Shown here piece by piece: positions 29,213-38,743 of a stretch of 64,000 bases of DNA (position 1 is its first letter; the number at the start of each line of letters is the position of its first letter). The stretch covers positions 283,012 through 347,011 of the forward strand of contig CAJNDS010002602.1 in assembly GCA_905221605.1 (NCBI GenBank), written 5' to 3'. Source of the stretch: Symbiodinium natans (taxonomy: Eukaryota; Sar; Dinophyceae; Suessiales; Symbiodiniaceae). The notes below the pieces were generated by a model. The model did no database searches. It was not told the origin of the DNA and was given only the letters and a program-made list of their open reading frames with translations. The position numbers were made by a program, and so were the translations under genes.

Positions 29213-29353
29213 GCTTCGGGTTTTTTGGTTCCCGTGTGTTTTCCCACAAGTGAATCATGCACCGCTATTCGCATTACGCCTAAACAAGCCTTGCACAGCT
29301 GGAGCATCTCCGGCTCACAGCTGGCCTTGACCTAACCCCTAGGTGGGGCCTTC
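29213..29353 (+). repeat. Split direct repeat A1 (left end of the retroelement)
   Basis: 141 bases from GCTTCGGGTTTTTTGG to GGTGGGGCCTTC, identical to 41021-41161. The left flank is the GGT tract plus TTTATAA. Confidence 0.95.
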
Positions 29354-29453
29354 TACTTTTCGGCTTTTCGGTTAAGGCCTTCTACGCTCTTAGTTCTTTC
29401 TAAAGCCTCCAGGCCTCGTAATCCTGGTGTTTTTGTAGCTTGCACGCCTAGCC

Positions 29454-30037
29454 ATGACCTACCGTGCAAATATGCCCATCCGCACAGAAGTTCGCAGCTC
29501 TTCAGATGGCGGACGCTACGACTACGTCCTCACTTGGGATGATTTGGTCTACTTGCATGAGGGCAGACTGGCCCTGTTTGCACAACCTGCCCAAGACGAC
29601 TACACCACGCCTTGTTCTGGCTACGAACCAGGCCCAGAGGCCCTCACCCCTCCGGTCCGCTTCAGGACCCGCACAGCAGACGCCTAGAGTTGCATGCAGA
29701 AATACGCGCCAACCTAGCCCTCGCTCAACAGGCCTACGCCGATCTCAGGCATGAGCTCGACAGCATCGCAGCCGACTTTCTGGCCTATCGCATTCGCACA
29801 GAAGCGGAGATGGCAAACCTTAGGGAAGCCTTGGGGCCCATGCCCTCCCAAATCAATACCCTCAAGCGTATTGCTATCCTGCCTTACAATGCACATCTTC
29901 AGGCCCTGCGTACCTTTCAGGTCCCGGCAAACAGGTGGGAAGAGGCAAATCCCCATGCCCTGCTGCATAGAGAGCTTCTACACCTAGAGGACCGCCTTCT
30001 TCGCCTAGAAGCTGCCCAGCCCCCTGTGTGGTTCTGA
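29454..30037 (+). CDS. Retroelement ORF1, small gag-like or coiled-coil protein, frameshifted
   Basis: The ATG at 29454 opens 77 codons ending at TAG (29687). The adjoining frame continues coding-like sequence to TGA at 30037: a long charged helix (QAYADLRHELDSIAADFLAY) and a second helix (LLHRELLHLEDRLLRLE). A one- or two-base shift at about 29660-29690 joins them to a protein of roughly 190 residues with coiled-coil character. A structural (gag-like) role is inferred only from position and composition. The break may be a mutation, a sequencing indel or programmed frameshifting. Confidence 0.5.
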
Positions 30038-30113
30038 TGCTTCTCGCAGTTATCGGCTCTTGGCGTTTTTTAGGGACCCTCTTGGTTAGCTTTGTGGTGT
30101 CACTTTCGGGCCC

Positions 30114-30828
30114 ATGCCTCCTCAGCCCAAAAGCCCAGCCTTCCAACCCTGCCCCTGGAATGTCCAGGATTGGAGTGGCACCGAGGACAGCAGTGACACA
30201 TGCCCAGACGCCACAGCGTCCTCAGCACAAGAGCCTTTCGCACACAGCTTCGCGCTTGCACAGATCAGGCTGCCTCACCAGGTCAGACCGCTTGCAACAG
30301 CGCGCTCCGCTGCCTCAGCCTATTAATAGCCCTAACCCGCCTGCCTACCCTAATACGCCCATACCCTGGCCTAAGCCTAAGCCTCCGCCGCCACAGCTGT
30401 CTAATGCTGGCTCTATGCTGCCCCCGCTGCCCGCTGGCCCCAGATTGGCACAGCACCAAGTCTTCGCCGTGCCCATGCAGAGCTTCTGCTCCCGCTACCA
30501 AAATCGCACATGCCGCCGACAGTGTGCTTTACATATGTCGGCACTGCAACGCGCCCACGCCCACGTGTTCGCCCTACACGGCCTACCCGCACAGGCGCTC
30601 ATGCCTCAGGTTGCCCAGGCCAGACACTTCTTTGGCCTCAGCAACATACTGGCTTGCATCTGGGCCCACATCAGCCCACAGGACCGCCGCTCATTCCATG
30701 TTATTGATTGTTGGTCTGCCGCCGATGCCCGCTGGTATTTGGCAGGCCTGCCAATGCCCGACTCGGATGACTACTTCGACCTGGAGTCTTCATCGGGCAC
30801 CAGCACCGCTACCTCAGTGGGTGCCTAG
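30114..30828 (+). CDS. Retroelement ORF2, Pro-rich protein of unknown function, frameshifted
   Basis: The first part (from ATG 30114) is Ser/Pro-rich and stops at 30326. A +1 shift near 30320 leads into a frame that runs to TAG at 30828: Pro-rich linker, then a compact part with RYQNRTCRRQCALHMSALQ (Cys/His cluster), ARHFFGLSNILACIWAHISP and an acidic tail (PDSDDYFDLE). The Cys/His cluster could bind nucleic acid. No known family is recognised. Confidence 0.45.
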
Positions 30829-30839
30829 AATGCCGGTGC

Positions 30840-31350
30840 CTTGCGCGAGCACCTCTCGGCCCATCCTTCGCACGTGCCTGCCGGGACACACGCCACCCTG
30901 TCGCACGCGACACACACCAATGCCCTGTGAGCCTCACGCAGCCTTGCCTAGTGCCCCCCCTCAGTGCTGATTGTCCCTGGACCCACTCATCCTGACCCTT
31001 GCCTGCAGGTACTTACTCTTTCGAGCTCGGCATCGACTTCCTGCACATCAAGGTTACCAGTTGCCACCTTATTCTGCCCAGTTGCACACTGCCCTGATAG
31101 TTGCTGAACTAGTTTACGTTCACGCTTCTTGACTGTCAGGCCAACACGCGCATTCTGCCTGCCTCTCTCGCACGACTTCAAGGCCGGCTGTGCTCTTGCA
31201 GTCGTTCGTGAGCATTCTTACCGCATGTGCCTTGTTCTCTGCACACTGATATGCCCTGCCTATGCGGTCACTGCAGCGATACATTGTTGCTTTCAGCGCC
31301 GCTTTCTCAGCTTCAAGCCTCCCCAGATTTCCGTGTTTGCCCATTCTCTC
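30840..31350. other. Spacer within the retroelement
   Basis: About 500 bases between ORF2 and the gag-like frame without a convincing open frame. Composition matches the rest of the element. I see no repeat or promoter motif. Confidence 0.4.
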
Positions 31351-31357
31351 GCCCAGA

Positions 31358-33249
31358 ATGGACAGCTCTGACATTCAGGAAAAGCTGCTTGCCTACTTCA
31401 ATCAGCTCAGCGCTGAAGCCCGCGACCGCCTCCTGGCCAGTGCCCCTGCCCAGGAGGTACAGCCACAACCCGCCTCGGGTTCAGGCAACGCCCAGCCAAG
31501 CCAGACATTGCCTACCAAGGCCCCGCCATTGGGGGTCACTGGCAAAGCCCACGCCCAAACGCCTGAATCGGGCCCAACGCCTAATCCAGCCTCGGATTCC
31601 ACAGCCTCGACTTTGCTCGCAGACGAGCTAGCCGACACGAAGAAGGCAGCCTCCGCCCGCCGCGGGCAAAAGGCGAAAGCCCTCTCGCGCAAAGACTGGG
31701 ACTTCCTCGACCCAGCCCAGAACCTATCTTGGTCGCCCGACCAGATCCGCCGAGCCCACGGGGATGGCCGTGTCATCCCCAGCCTAGTTTTCAAGAAGGA
31801 TGGGGTCAAAGTGCCTGAGGCCCTTGTGAAGCACATCGCCAACACGCTCTCCCTCGACAGATGCCGAGACGAGCCCGCCTACTCAGCCTGGCCCGCTGCC
31901 CACGGTCTCCGAGACCCGCCCGGCATGGGCAGACATCCAGGAGGATGAGGCCCTCAACAAGCCTCTGCCCACAAGCTCCAGTGCAGAGGACAGCCCAGTG
32001 ATCGAAGAGGTCATAGGCTTCGGTGGCATACCCATTGCCATGCCCAAGATTGTCAGCCCATGGCAGCCCAAGCAGCCCAAAGCAGCCGCGGTGACGGAGC
32101 CCCAGGGGGCCGCCAGCACCCCCTGCCACGGGTACCCTGCCTAACCCATAACACAGCTCGACCTCCGGTTCCACCAGCAAAGTCACGCCTGAGCCTGAAG
32201 CCCGCCCATCTGCCTCGCCAACCAAGCCCAACCCTCGCATGACTATGGTCTATGAAGGCAGGACCTGGCACAACTTTTGGGGGCAGGACCCACCAGCCAA
32301 CGCGGTCTCAGTGGACTGGGACTCCTTCTGGTTCACTCTGGAAGAAGAACCCACCCAGGGGCAGCCAGTCCAGCCCAAGGGTCCTTCCCCATGCCTACAG
32401 CCCACACACCCACCTCAGCAGGCCCAAGATTCCCATCAGCCGCCGGCAACCAAAGCCCCACCGCTACCTGTGCCGCAAGAGCCAGAACCAGCCCACAAGA
32501 AGATCACGTGCTCTGTCTTCGGAGCGGATGGCTGGATTCTTAGAAAGGACCAGAGAGGCCGGGTGCACATCACCGAAGCCGACTATACAAGCCTAGTTGC
32601 CCACGCCGACCAGGGCGACCCCCGAGCCCAGGAAGTGCGCTCCATGGGATTCAACATTTGGGTCCCGCAATTTGTCGCGGGCCCGGTGGTGCCTTTCTCC
32701 ATCATCAGCCCTCCGCCGGCACAGCCACAGCCGTCCCCAGCCCAGGAAGCCAACACCACGCCTCCCACTGCCCAAGAGCAGACCGACACCTAGGACGCCC
32801 AGCCCCAGGATGACTTCACAGACCTACTAGGCCTGGGGCAAGATTCCTCGGATCGAGGGCTCCGCAACCCTTTCCTGAACCCACAGCGCCCAGGAGGGGA
32901 CTTCCGGCCCAAGGCAACCAGTGCCAGGTCCATGCCCTGCCCACACCTGTCGATCACGCCTAATACCGACAGACGCTACCGAGGCACCCTCATCATGCCC
33001 AGTGTCTGCCTACCAGATACCTTCAACTTGGCACCGCACCTCCTCAAGGTCTTCTTTGTGGACCATCGAGACCGCCTACGATGCATGCGCCCATGTTCAA
33101 CACGCCCACACTGCCCCTTCGGCCTCGTGTGTGCACAGATAATGTCGGACACCGACAGTGAGCATTTGGACCACCTGTGCAGCCGCTACGTAGAGTTTCG
33201 CAGAGCCCATGAAGACCCATGGGGCTGGTTCCATGCCTCTGCGCCCTAA
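31358..33249 (+). CDS. Retroelement gag-like protein, two frameshifts and an internal TAG
   Basis: ATG at 31358 opens MDSSDIQEKLLAYFNQLSAE. The frame shifts +1 near 31870-31900 (continuing PTVSETRPAWADIQEDE to about 32140) and +1 again near 32100-32150 (STSGSTSKVTPEPEARP then MTMVYEGRTWHNFWGQ). It meets TAG at 32791 and, in the same frame, continues (DAQPQDDFTDLLGLGQDS...) to TAA at 33249. The C-terminal part has a Cys/His cluster (CMRPCSTRPHCPFGLVC). Pro-rich linkers and small folded blocks fit a gag-type structural protein; no capsid motif is recognised. The pieces would give a protein of about 630 residues. Confidence 0.55.
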
Positions 33250-33683
33250 AGCCTATGCGGCGCTCAAACATTTCCCTAATGGTTTAGCCTATGTCTTTCC
33301 GCCTAGCCTGCCCAAGCCTGGCAGCCCTAGCCCATCCTCGGCCTAAGAATTGGGCCCTATTTTGCATCCGCCGCCGGCCCGAACAAGAAAAAAGGAGGGT
33401 ATACCCATTACACACCCATGTTAACCCATGCGGTTTGGCTGCCTTGTCTAGTTTGCATGCCTACCTGATGCAGGTGCCCACCATCGAGCTCATCAAGATG
33501 CAGCCGGGGCCCTGTCTCTTCACACACCGAGAAAAGCCTCCTGCCTGGTTCTTTGCAAGTGCCTAGTACAGTTTTGTGCACGGGTTTTGACACTTTCATC
33601 GACGCTTCCACATGCACGGAGCGCCCGTCGTCAGCCTACTGTGAGCTCCTTCTTGCAGCCATTTCACTCAAGCCGCCAGGAAC

Positions 33684-35957
33684 ATGTTTCCGAGTCACAA
33701 ACCGCGTGTCGACTGGAGCCCCACTCCTAGTCGTAAGAAGCCCAGACTGCCTAATAATGAGGATTTAAGGCCTAACCCGCCCTCCCCTACCTCCCTGCCG
33801 GGGATCGCGATAGATCTCCTTTCAGAGGTCGAGCCCGACCTCGACCCGATCGAGGACTGGGACCCCCCGTGTCCTCCTTCGAGCACTGGGCACGATCCCA
33901 TTGAGGATTGGTCCCCAGAAAACGAAGCCTCAACGCACTCTCGTTCCCTGCAGCAAGCCGCCCAAGTCGGCCTCCGACTCCTCTCCCTCTTGGGAGGTGC
34001 TCGGAGCGGAATCAGTCATTCCAGGCTTCCAGCCCTGCACAAGGGCCGACATCTCAGTGTCAAACTTGTCCCAGCATCTTCCCAAGCCCGTACCCAAAAT
34101 GCGCAGAAGACGCCCGGTGCAAGCACCACACAACACAGCCTCCCTACTCTTGCCCCTATCTGCCTGGCCCCAGCCCCTCCGGCATGCCCTAAGAAGTTTC
34201 AGACATGCTGGCATGCCACGGCTCCACTGCCCAAACCCCCCCCTAAGCCTGCACCTGCCAGTGCCTACATTAATAAGCCTAAGCCCTTACAAGCATCCTC
34301 GAAGCGCCAAGAGACAGCCATTCGCCAACAACGTTCGGGGCCACCTCGCCTTCAAACGATGCTTGCCAAAGAAGATGCCCGCAAACTGGAGTGCAACCGA
34401 GTTTGGCTGCTCCTCTTGGACAAGCTAGGGAACACCAGCTCCCTCTGGACTGAGACGACCCAATCTCTCACTCCTGAAAGACTTCGGGTCCGAGCCATCT
34501 CAGCCTACGCAGCCTCCAGCCTCGAAGCCTACCTGTCCAGATGCACCAGATTCTTAGATTTCCTGCAGGCACATAACATAGCCTTTTCAACACTCTCCCT
34601 GGCGGAGCTAGCCGACTACCTTGATGCCGCCTTCGCCTCCCTTGCGCAGGACAGGGACGTGTGCCAGATCTCGCCCAAGACGACCCTTAAAGCCTTGTCT
34701 TGGCTGTCGCGCATGGCCCAGGTGCGGCACCTGCTGGAGCTACTCAGCAATCCACTCATCTCGACTTTCAGAATCGACACACAGCCCAGAGATCGCAAGG
34801 AAGCCCTGCCCATTCCCATGGCATGCATCGTGTCATGGGAACGCCTAGTGTGCAAACCTTCCACCGGCACCCAAATGGTCCTCCTGCTCGGAGCCTTTTT
34901 ACTGGCCTACCACGCGTGCCTACGATTCGGCGACTTGCAACGCATCCGCCTAAGCAGCCTCAGCCTGACAATGCAAGCCCTCCGGGGAATTTGCTGGACG
35001 ACCAAGACCTCTAGGTCAGGCCAGCCTTTCGCGGTGACCCTGACCGGCATATCAGGAAGAGGGCCATCAACTTCGTGGTGCCTGGCCTACCTCACACGCC
35101 TACACGCCTCTTGGCTTGCAACGGAACGTTTCTGGCACTCATCATCCGAACCGGATTTCATGCTGCCCATTCTGCCAAATTGGTCCAACCCATCCCAAGC
35201 GGGGGTTGCATTCCAATCGCCCATGTCCTACACTCAGACCCTGCCGGCACTGCGCTCTGCGCTGCAGCTCCGCGAAGCAGCCTCGCCAAGCGCCCTCAAC
35301 GCTCAGGAAGCACTCAATTTCACCTTACACGGCCTCAAAGTGGGGCTCCTTAGCCCAGCCAAGCAACTTCGGTTGCCTGCCGACCCACGCCGGAAGGCAG
35401 GCCACCACAAGGTCAGCTCTGAACTATACAGGAGAGACGACACCATTGACAGCCTATGGGTGCAGGCCTCGGTGGCACGCAAGGTTTCCACAGGCTGGAG
35501 GCCCACACGCCCTATAGCCCGCGGGGGACAAGCCCCCACCATCGAGCCCAGCTTCCAGGTGCCGCCGGGCCCTGTGCCTAGATCCATGCCAATCAACCAC
35601 ATGCTCCCCATCATTCCCCGATTCATGTACGCACGTGAGTTTGAGACTCAGGCCGACATTGACGACGACACCAACGAGCCGTCTTCACCTTCGCCCTCAA
35701 GGTCTGGTGGGGAGCAATCAACCTCAGAAGATGCCTCCGACGAGTCCACGCTGGATGGGGACTCATACTCCTCCAGTGAGGAAGACAGCCCACACAAAGC
35801 CCCGCAGTCATGCCACCCCAAAGCCCCCCTGGACCCTGCCACGGCAATCGTCGCCAATGGCCACTGGGGGGCGGTACATCTGGCCCATCCGATCTCAGAC
35901 ACTCACTGGCGCACTGGCTGGGATAGTCATGGGGGACGCCGGGGTCATTATGCCTGA
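33684..35957 (+). CDS. Tyrosine recombinase (integrase) of the retroelement
   Basis: 757 intact codons from ATG 33684. Residues 1-240 are Pro/Ser-rich. Residues about 270-360 look like an N-terminal core-binding helix bundle (RAISAYAASSLEAYLSRCTR, SLAELADYLDAAF). The catalytic domain follows with LAYHACLRFGDLQRI (first Arg, R414), LHGLK (H549, with K552 where most relatives have Arg), GHH (H574) and the nucleophile in ELYRRDD (Y582). Spacing between these residues fits the family. The acidic C-terminal tail (about 660-757) is extra. The enzyme would join circular cDNA into the genome by strand exchange. It lies upstream of RT, which is not the order I recall for DIRS1 or Ngaro. Confidence 0.85.
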   Translation: MFPSHKPRVDWSPTPSRKKPRLPNNEDLRPNPPSPTSLPGIAIDLLSEVEPDLDPIEDWDPPCPPSSTGHDPIEDWSPENEASTHSRSLQQAAQVGLRLLSLLGGARSGISHSRLPALHKGRHLSVKLVPASSQARTQNAQKTPGASTTQHSLPTLAPICLAPAPPACPKKFQTCWHATAPLPKPPPKPAPASAYINKPKPLQASSKRQETAIRQQRSGPPRLQTMLAKEDARKLECNRVWLLLLDKLGNTSSLWTETTQSLTPERLRVRAISAYAASSLEAYLSRCTRFLDFLQAHNIAFSTLSLAELADYLDAAFASLAQDRDVCQISPKTTLKALSWLSRMAQVRHLLELLSNPLISTFRIDTQPRDRKEALPIPMACIVSWERLVCKPSTGTQMVLLLGAFLLAYHACLRFGDLQRIRLSSLSLTMQALRGICWTTKTSRSGQPFAVTLTGISGRGPSTSWCLAYLTRLHASWLATERFWHSSSEPDFMLPILPNWSNPSQAGVAFQSPMSYTQTLPALRSALQLREAASPSALNAQEALNFTLHGLKVGLLSPAKQLRLPADPRRKAGHHKVSSELYRRDDTIDSLWVQASVARKVSTGWRPTRPIARGGQAPTIEPSFQVPPGPVPRSMPINHMLPIIPRFMYAREFETQADIDDDTNEPSSPSPSRSGGEQSTSEDASDESTLDGDSYSSSEEDSPHKAPQSCHPKAPLDPATAIVANGHWGAVHLAHPISDTHWRTGWDSHGGRRGHYA

Positions 35958-36192
35958 GCCTGACCCAGCTCGGATGTGCCGCCACAAAGCCTGCCGCCTT
36001 GCCCTGGACGCCTTCCAGAGCCTGCCTTCAGAGTAAAACAAGAACGGCCCGCAGTGCATACATGTTATGCCGAGCCTACTCTGCCCCCCCCCCACAAACC
36101 CCCCTGCCTGCCTGCCCAGGTGCTCGCCTACACCGCAGCCGTTGAGATTCTTTTGAGAACACCGTGAACCCCCACTACTCTTTTTCCGCGCC

Positions 36193-37456
36193 ATGGACTG
36201 CCCGGATGCCTTCCGGGACCTGCTCAAGGAGTGTCGGGTACACGCCTCGCTGTGCAGCGCCATCTCAGATGGCGGCTACCAGTCTATGTCGGATTTCGCT
36301 TGGGCCTTCCCATGTGTGGAAGCCCTGAATCCCTTCATATACGCCCTGCCTGAAGCAATCACACAAGAACTCGGCCCCGGAGGCCTAGACTCCTCCGTGG
36401 AGATCGCCCGCCTACGACGCGCCCTGGACAACTGCCACAAGCAGGTCCAGCGTGCAGACGCCCAAGTGCCTTCGCCAAGCCCAGCCCAATTGCCTACGCC
36501 CACTATGCCTTCTCAGCCATCACAATGGATGGAGCACCTGCCACCACGCCTAACCCAGGACATAGTCCAGGATATGGTGGATAAATTCAAAGCCAATTAC
36601 CCAGGCGAACTGCTAGATCAAGATAGTATGCCCAGTATCCGCCTACTCAGCCTTGTACACCACAGCCTAAAGCCTGGGGAAAAGATCCATTGGATCCTTT
36701 GGCAATTTCGCCTATCCGCCCGCCAATACCAGGAGCACATGGAAGCCAAGACTGCCAAGCCCCTACGCACAGAAGCCCAAGTCATTGCCTCTGCCTTCTT
36801 TGATGAGACCCCAGAAGTGTCCGTAGAGCACATGCGCCTAGCGGCGGCCTGGTTAGACAGGATCCAAACTGTCTTCCGCAACGCCTGGGCCCTCTGTGGA
36901 GCCGCACACCTGCACAACCTTAAGGCCCTGGACAAAAAGGTCAAGGAGCTCTGCCTACACCAACCAGATGCACAGCTTGGCCAAGAACGCCCACGACTGC
37001 CGAGCTCATCTCTGCCGACAGAAAATCTGGGCCTCGCTGTCGGAACTAGTGGCCCAATCATGGAGCCTAGATGATGCCCTGCATGAGATCACCTCCATCA
37101 GGAATGATCTCTCCAGCCTACTGCAACTACGCCCAAAGATGCAGCCCGACAAAGGCCAGCCCAAGGGCCTAGGCAAGAACGCCGACAGCCCCAACAAGCG
37201 CAAAACGCCCAACACGCCCCCCCCTCCTCCCAAAGCAGACAAAGGGGCAGAGAGACCGCCTAAGAAGGGGAAGGGAAAAGGGAAAATTACAAATCTTCCG
37301 TCGAATTGGGTTGCAGTGCACAAGGGACAGCCCATTTGCCGCCGTTATCAAAACGGCCAATGCCAACTCAAGGAGTGCAAGTTCGCCCACGTGTGTGCAA
37401 TTCGAGGGTGTGCCCAAAAACACCCCGCCAATGAGCACAACAAGCCCAGGACCTGA
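36193..37456 (+). CDS. Retroelement gag/nucleocapsid-like protein with CCCH-type zinc knuckles, one frameshift
   Basis: ATG at 36193 (MDCPDAFRDLLKECRVHASL) opens helix-rich sequence ending at TAG 37074. A +1 shift near 36970-37000 continues as CRQKIWASLSELVAQSWSLD to TGA at 37454-37456. The C-terminus has a Lys/Gly-rich basic stretch, then CRRYQNGQCQLKECKFAHVC and CAIRGCAQKHPANEH, two CCCH/CCHH zinc clusters typical of nucleic-acid-binding nucleocapsid regions in dinoflagellate elements. The TGA is in the same frame as the methyltransferase ORF that follows, so stop-codon readthrough could fuse the two. Confidence 0.65.
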
Positions 37457-38743
37457 AACGGTCCGGGCCTCGCACCCCCAGTGGCGGGCCCGGACCGTCC
37501 CCGACAACTGGGACCACCACTGCCCAACACGCCGGATCCGCAGCCCCCGCCCACGTCGGGAGCCTCAGCCTCTCGGACTCCTAGCCCTCAGCCGCCGCAA
37601 GACAAGGACCGATTACCAACCAAGCCGGCAGCCGACATGCCCTCGATGCCACACCGCCTATCGCCCACTCATCGCACAACCTTTTTTCCGAACATTACTT
37701 GGAAACGCACTGCAGACCCTACACAGACTGCGGTGAGCGGACCTCACAACAATCCGCCCACACAGGCACGCAAGTTACTGGACCTGTTCGCAGGACAGTC
37801 AGCCCCCATTTCAGCAGCCGCCAGCCTACGATCCATACCACGCTGGGAGCCCATCGACATTGCCATAAATGCCCAACACGACATCCTGCAGGATGCCTTC
37901 TTTCACCGCCTGCTGCAACTTGCCTGGTCGGGGTCCATCGGCCTCCTGGTGGCCGCACCTCCGTGTCGTGAGTACTCCATTCTTAAGCTGACGCCTGGGG
38001 GGCCCCCGCCCTGCCGATCTCCAGAGCACATGGACGGCTTACCATCTAACTCGCCTAAGCTCCGCCAGCAAGCCCTCGAGAGCAAGACTATACACTTGAG
38101 ATGTCACGAGCTCTGCCGCGCAATTGCGGCGTCGGGGGGCATCTGGATGTTGGAAAACCCGCCTACAAGCATGGCCTGGCTAGAGCCCTCCTGCCAACAA
38201 CTTCTTCAGTCGGCGTCAGCTCATGTCGTGCATGTCGCTGCTTGTACACATGGATGCACGTGGTCCAAAGCCTGGGCCTTTGCCTCCAACAGCCCGCACA
38301 TACAGCCCATACAGTCCTCGTGCAGGCACACTGCCCGACACGCGTCAATCAGACGTAAGAGGGACCAAGCAGGCAATTTCATTAGCTCGCAAACAGCAGA
38401 GTATCCAGCATCTCTGGCACAAGCCCTTTTGGGCTGCTTTAACTTCCTCTGGCCCCAATCAGGCGGGCCCGCAGAGGCCATACCTGACTCTCCGACGCCT
38501 CCGACGCATATGGCATCGAGCGGCCCAAGAGCCCCGATCTGCGACGGGGCTGGCCTACGCAGTTCCGCGGACTGCTCAATGCCCAGCCACAAAACTGGCC
38601 CACTGAGACCTCTGTCGGCGGTGCTCCAGAAGTGGTGCCTGGATGGAGACAGATACAAACGCATCATTGCACACCTCGCACAGGGGAAACCTGAACACCC
38701 CATCTCGGAGACAGAGCAACAGGCCCTCATGTGGAGGAAGTAG
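37457..38743 (+). CDS. Cytosine-C5-methyltransferase-like domain of the retroelement
   Basis: In the same frame as the zinc-knuckle ORF and open from the TGA at 37456 to TAG at 38743. It has no ATG before 37637. Motifs in order: LLDLFAGQSAPISAA (near 37780, the SAM-binding motif I of C5 methyltransferases), VAAPPCREYS (near 37955, motif IV with the catalytic Pro-Cys), and WMLENPPTSMAW (near 38148, motif VI Glu-Asn). DIRS-type elements are known to carry a methyltransferase domain, usually compared with DAM-type adenine enzymes; here the PPC and ENP motifs point to a cytosine type. The target-recognition region is not recognisable. It may modify element DNA or be an inactive relative. Confidence 0.7.
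   Translation, partial: NGPGLAPPVAGPDRPRQLGPPLPNTPDPQPPPTSGASASRTPSPQPPQDKDRLPTKPAADMPSMPHRLSPTHRTTFFPNITWKRTADPTQTAVSGPHNNPPTQARKLLDLFAGQSAPISAAASLRSIPRWEPIDIAINAQHDILQDAFFHRLLQLAWSGSIGLLVAAPPCREYSILKLTPGGPPPCRSPEHMDGLPSNSPKLRQQALESKTIHLRCHELCRAIAASGGIWMLENPPTSMAWLEPSCQQLLQSASAHVVHVAACTHGCTWSKAWAFASNSPHIQPIQSSCRHTARHASIRRKRDQAGNFISSQTAEYPASLAQALLGCFNFLWPQSGGPAEAIPDSPTPPTHMASSGPRAPICDGAGLRSSADCSMPSHKTGPLRPLSAVLQKWCLDGDRYKRIIAHLAQGKPEHPISETEQQALMWRK

Noticed and set aside
28471-29330. Poly-His and Pro/Thr-rich minus frames (up to 278 codons) and Val/Trp-rich plus frames
   Set aside because: They follow the GGT repeat and are open on several frames at once; no non-repetitive domain is attached.
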